In this document: positions 60,730-64,000 of the stretch, one piece after another
Numbering within the stretch: the stretch's first letter is position 1
How the letters are laid out: each line of letters starts with the position of its first letter
The notes under the pieces: generated by a model
Seen by the model: only the letters and a program-made list of their open reading frames with translations
Told to the model about the DNA's origin: nothing
Databases searched by the model: none
Position numbers and translations under genes: made by a program
Origin: an uncultured Bacteroidota bacterium
GTDB taxonomy: Bacteria; Bacteroidota; Bacteroidia; Flavobacteriales; Flavobacteriaceae
DNA: 64,000 nt
Direction of reading: 5' to 3'
NCBI GenBank assembly: GCA_902635965.1
Contig: CACPQA010000001.1
Coordinates: forward strand, 124,001-188,000

Positions 60730-62190
60730 ATGAGTAAGCCTTCAATAAAGAAGTTATCGGAATTAAAAAAAACAGATTACAAAGCTGAATCTGTTAAAAA
60801 AGAACTTGCTAGGAATTTAGAAAATAAATTAAAGTCTGGGACCCCAACTTTTGAGTTTATACATGGATATGAAAACACAGTAATACCTGATTTAGAAAGA
60901 GCGATACTATCTGGCCACAATATTAATCTTCTTGGTCTTAGGGGCCAGGCAAAAACCAAATTAGCTCGTCAATTGATTTTTTTGCTTGATGAGTGGGTAC
61001 CAATAATAAAAGGAAGTGAAATTAATGAAGATCCTTTAAACCCTATATCCCGTGAAGGTAAAAAAATAATAAGTGAAAAAGGGGGTGATACCCCAATTGA
61101 ATGGATTCATAGGAGTGAAAGATTTTTCGAAAAACTTGCAACCCCTGATGTCACTGTATCTGACTTAATTGGAGACATTGACCCCATAAAGGCAGCAAAT
61201 TTGAAGCTATCTTATTCTGATGAAAGGTCTATTCATTTCGGTATGATTCCAAGGGCTCATAGATCAATTTTTGTACTCAACGAATTACCAGACCTTCAAG
61301 CTAGAATTCAAGTTTCACTTTTTTCCATTTTAGAAGAAAAAGAAATACAGATCAGGGGATTCAAAATTAGATTACCCATTGATATTCAGTTTATTTTTAC
61401 TGCTAATCCAGAGGATTATACTAATAGGGGAAGTATAGTAACACCTTTAAAAGATAGAATTGGATCCCAGATTCTTACCCACTATCCACTCAACATAAAA
61501 ATAGCAAAGAGGATAACGCAGCAGGAATCCAACATAAAAGGAGATTCCTTAGAAAAAATATATGTTCCTGAAATAGCTAAGGATCTAGTTGAACAAATTG
61601 GTTTCGAAGCAAAAAAAAGTGAATTTGTTGACTTAAAGAGTGGAGTTAGTGCTAGGCTAGGTATTTCAGCATATGAAAATTTAATAAGTACCGCCAGAAG
61701 AAGACTAATTATTAACGGAGAAAAATCAACATCAGTTAGACTCACTGACTTTTTAGGAACAATTTCGTCAATTAATGGCAAGATAGAATTAGTTTATGAG
61801 GGAGAATTAGAGGGTGCAGATCAAATATCTTTCACTTTGATAAATAACGCTATTTTAAAAACTTTTAATGATGTTTTCCCAGAAATTAAAAAGTTACAAA
61901 AAGAGGAAGAATCAACACCGTATGACGAAATTTTATTATGGTTTAGTAAAAACGATATTTTTTTAGGAGATGACTTTACAGATAAGGAGTATAAAGACAC
62001 TCTTGAATCGATAGAGCCTTTGAATAAATTAATCGAAAAGTATTGCTCAGACATTAATTTGGACGATTTTCCTTTCTATAAAGAAATTATTCTATGGGGT
62101 TTGTCAGCCAATAAAAAATTATCAAAAAATAGATCATTAGAGGGTATTGAATTTAAAGATTCCCTGGGTTCATTCTTAAATAATATTTAA
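60730..62190 (+). CDS. MoxR/magnesium-chelatase-type AAA+ ATPase
   Basis: 486 residues. The Walker A loop is GLRGQAKT (69-76), Walker B and sensor regions are near IFVLNELPDLQARIQVSLFS, and QFIFTANPEDYTNRGSIVTP is the sensor 1 / second-region segment of the Mg-chelatase and MoxR groups. It starts directly after the VWA gene stop, so the pair is co-translated. No chlorophyll or cobalamin gene is close, so a chelatase role is not implied. Confidence 0.88.
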   Translation: MSKPSIKKLSELKKTDYKAESVKKELARNLENKLKSGTPTFEFIHGYENTVIPDLERAILSGHNINLLGLRGQAKTKLARQLIFLLDEWVPIIKGSEINEDPLNPISREGKKIISEKGGDTPIEWIHRSERFFEKLATPDVTVSDLIGDIDPIKAANLKLSYSDERSIHFGMIPRAHRSIFVLNELPDLQARIQVSLFSILEEKEIQIRGFKIRLPIDIQFIFTANPEDYTNRGSIVTPLKDRIGSQILTHYPLNIKIAKRITQQESNIKGDSLEKIYVPEIAKDLVEQIGFEAKKSEFVDLKSGVSARLGISAYENLISTARRRLIINGEKSTSVRLTDFLGTISSINGKIELVYEGELEGADQISFTLINNAILKTFNDVFPEIKKLQKEEESTPYDEILLWFSKNDIFLGDDFTDKEYKDTLESIEPLNKLIEKYCSDINLDDFPFYKEIILWGLSANKKLSKNRSLEGIEFKDSLGSFLNNI

Positions 62191-62231
62191 TTAGAGATTA
62201 TAATTTATTCATCTCTTATTAAATTTATTTA

Positions 62232-64000
62232 ATGATATATAATGATTTAAGGTTACATGAATATTCTGTACTAATATATAGGATATTTCTTGCCCACATA
62301 GCTTATGTTTTTTTAAGATTTTTATTTGTATTTTTTAATAACGACATAGTTCAAGTTTCAGACTTAGGAAATTTTTTATCTCTAAGTATGTTAGGATTAA
62401 GATTTGATAGCTCTGCAATAGCTTACTCGAATTTATTTTTCATTTTTTTTTCTGTCCTTCCCTTATCATTTTTAAGGTTCAAGAAGCACCAATTTTTTTC
62501 TACTTCGCTATACTTCATATCCAACAGTTTTTTTTTAATTCTAAACTTTATTGATTTTGCATATTATAGATTCAATTTAAATAGGATGATGGGAAATTTC
62601 TTAGAATCAATTTCTAAAGAAAACAACAAACTAAGATTAATTTTTCATTTTTTATTTCAGTACTTAAACCTAGTCTTACTTTTTTTTCTTTTTTTATTTA
62701 TTTGGATTGGTTTATATAAATTGGTCAAAGTAAAGGAAGAAAAAATTGAAAACAATAAAATTTATTACCTCAGTTCAATTTTTGGGATTCTTATTTCATC
62801 TGCCTTAATCGTAATGATGGCTAGAGGAGGAGACTTTAGAAAAAGCACAAGACCAATTACACTTATAGATTCAATGGATAATTTATCAAAACCCGTTCAC
62901 TCGGATGTGGTACTAAACACTTCATTTACAATTATTCGGACTTGGGGTAAAAACTCGTTTAAAAAGAGCAGTCGATTCAATGATTTTGAAGTAGCAAGTC
63001 AAGTAAAACCTATTAAAAATTATAATGAAAGAGAAGTAATCAAAAAACCCAACATAGTAATTTTTATAATTGAAAGTATGGGAAGAGAGTATTGGGGAGA
63101 GTTAAATAAAAATAGAAATATTAACAACTTTAAAAGTTTTACTCCATTTTTAGATTCGTTATCCAAGCATAGTTTGATATTTCCAAATGCATTTGCGACA
63201 AGTAGAAAGTCAATTCACGCTATGCCGTCTGTTCTTGCAGGTGTTCCGTCATTTGAAATAGCATATACTTCTTCATATTATTCTAGACAGAAATTAGAGT
63301 CATTGGTAAGTATTTCCAATGCTTTAGGTTATGATACTTCATTTTTGCATGGAGCAAAAAATGGTTCGATGGGATTTCAGGGTTTTGCAAATACCTTAGG
63401 ATATGGTAATTATTATGGACGAGATGAATTCAATAATGATGAAGAATACGATGGTTTTTGGGGAATTTGGGATGAACCTTTCCTCCAATTTTCAAAATCT
63501 ATTTTAGATAATAAAAACGAACCCTTTTTGGCAACTATTTTCACCTTGTCTTCTCATGAGCCCTATATAATTCCGGATAAATTTAAGGGTATATTTGACA
63601 ACGGATATCTTCCTATTCACAAATGTGTTGGATACACTGATTATTCAATAAGACAGTTTTTTAAAAGTATAGAAAAATCAAGTTGGTTTGAAAACACAGT
63701 TTTTATTTTTACTTCAGATCATACAAATCAGTCTTATTATAAGCATTATCAAACCACCGTAAACAGATTTGCTACTCCTTTACTTATTTACAAAAAAAAT
63801 AGTGATTTTAAAGGGGTTGATAACAGCTTAGCCAGCCACCTTGATATATATCCGACTGTAGCTGAATTGGTAGGATATAAAAAGCCTTTTAGAAGCTGGG
63901 GAAGGAGTTTGTTGTCTGGTAAAAATGAACCTCCATTTACAATTAATTATTTTGGAGGAGGTGCATATTTATCGATGGATGAAAACTTCATTTGTATTTA
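62232..64000 (+). CDS. LTA-synthase-family sulfatase-like membrane protein (3' end outside window)
   Basis: About 589 residues visible, open to the window edge. Five N-terminal TMs (about 15-185), then an extracytoplasmic alkaline-phosphatase/sulfatase fold: NIVIFIIESMGREYWGEL (first metal site, Glu), FATSRKSIHAMPSVLAGVPS with the probable nucleophile region, LSSHEPY, and VFIFTSDHTNQ (metal-binding DH). This family transfers phosphoglycerol or phosphoethanolamine to lipids and glycans in the envelope; in Gram-negative Bacteroidota the product is not teichoic acid. It starts 41 bases after the ATPase gene. Confidence 0.88.
   Translation, partial: MIYNDLRLHEYSVLIYRIFLAHIAYVFLRFLFVFFNNDIVQVSDLGNFLSLSMLGLRFDSSAIAYSNLFFIFFSVLPLSFLRFKKHQFFSTSLYFISNSFFLILNFIDFAYYRFNLNRMMGNFLESISKENNKLRLIFHFLFQYLNLVLLFFLFLFIWIGLYKLVKVKEEKIENNKIYYLSSIFGILISSALIVMMARGGDFRKSTRPITLIDSMDNLSKPVHSDVVLNTSFTIIRTWGKNSFKKSSRFNDFEVASQVKPIKNYNEREVIKKPNIVIFIIESMGREYWGELNKNRNINNFKSFTPFLDSLSKHSLIFPNAFATSRKSIHAMPSVLAGVPSFEIAYTSSYYSRQKLESLVSISNALGYDTSFLHGAKNGSMGFQGFANTLGYGNYYGRDEFNNDEEYDGFWGIWDEPFLQFSKSILDNKNEPFLATIFTLSSHEPYIIPDKFKGIFDNGYLPIHKCVGYTDYSIRQFFKSIEKSSWFENTVFIFTSDHTNQSYYKHYQTTVNRFATPLLIYKKNSDFKGVDNSLASHLDIYPTVAELVGYKKPFRSWGRSLLSGKNEPPFTINYFGGGAYLSMDENFICI

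Noticed and set aside
1-64000. CRISPR array, prophage or insertion sequence
   Set aside because: No regularly spaced repeats, transposase, integrase or phage structural genes are visible; only the small remnant near tRNA-Val hints at a past element.

Overview
The window reads as a chromosomal segment of a member of Bacteroidota, most likely a marine Flavobacteriales bacterium. The evidence is: strongly AT-rich, densely packed genes; a mevalonate-type isoprenoid pathway (mvaD plus a GHMP kinase); AcnB-type aconitase; lineage-typical small proteins (DUF3098, DUF4271, DUF4296, DUF6702-like); a PorT-like outer-membrane barrel beside ExbB/ExbD; sortilin-type BNR and TSP3-repeat surface proteins; TTG starts; and promoters of the TTG-N19-TAnnTTTG type. 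There are two tRNA genes (Gly-UCC and Val-GAC). I found no rRNA, no CRISPR array and no intact insertion sequence.

Layout. 1-7.3 kb: a truncated BNR/sortilin-like exported protein, a lipoprotein esterase, and an ExbB-membrane protein-ExbD-ExbD-PorT-like cluster. 7.3-19.9 kb: housekeeping genes (rpoN, asnS, an RND/MMPL exporter, frr, pyrH, truB, uppP, DUF3098, ftsX, leuS, an Lrp-family regulator). 20-34.9 kb: hemD, DUF4271, a polyprenol-phosphate sugar transferase, dihydroorotase, DUF4296, an epimerase, tyrS, a LuxE-like protein, a PhoB/PhoR-like two-component pair, trmB, an alkyltransferase-like protein, mrp, a NifU-like scaffold, a GDPD, mvaD, a mevalonate kinase-like protein and a divergent pseudouridine synthase. 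34.9-43.1 kb: a tightly coupled minus-strand operon with an arsenosugar-type core (peroxidase-like protein, radical SAM ArsS, CofC-like transferase, purine nucleoside phosphorylase, DUF547), a MerT-like three-TM protein and three membrane-linked glycosyltransferases. 43.1-50.5 kb: a GNAT protein, tRNA-Gly, tandem carboxypeptidase-regulatory-domain proteins (the second frameshifted in a T10 run), DUF6702-like, an M1 peptidase, tatA, an O-methyltransferase and a TSP3 lipoprotein. 50.5-64 kb: an FAD-linked oxidase, ald, tRNA-Val with a terminator and a small island-like remnant, a metallophosphatase/glycosyltransferase pair, a GT42/DUF115-like protein, acnB, a VWA-MoxR pair and a truncated LTA-synthase-like sulfatase.

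The strongest candidate for an under-described system is the 34.9-42.3 kb operon. Nine genes with overlaps of 4-14 bases, or gaps of at most 34, join arsenosugar chemistry to a cysteine-pair membrane protein and to polytopic or polyprenol-type glycosyltransferases. No ArsM methyltransferase lies in the window, and the phosphorylase has Asp where 6-oxopurine-specific enzymes have Asn. This suggests that an adenosine-bearing arsenical is made, its base is removed, and the sugar is processed further or put on a membrane carrier. Smaller oddities are the frameshifted signal peptide at 44413-44422, a pseudouridine synthase homologue without its catalytic Asp, and the tRNA-Val-flanking remnant.
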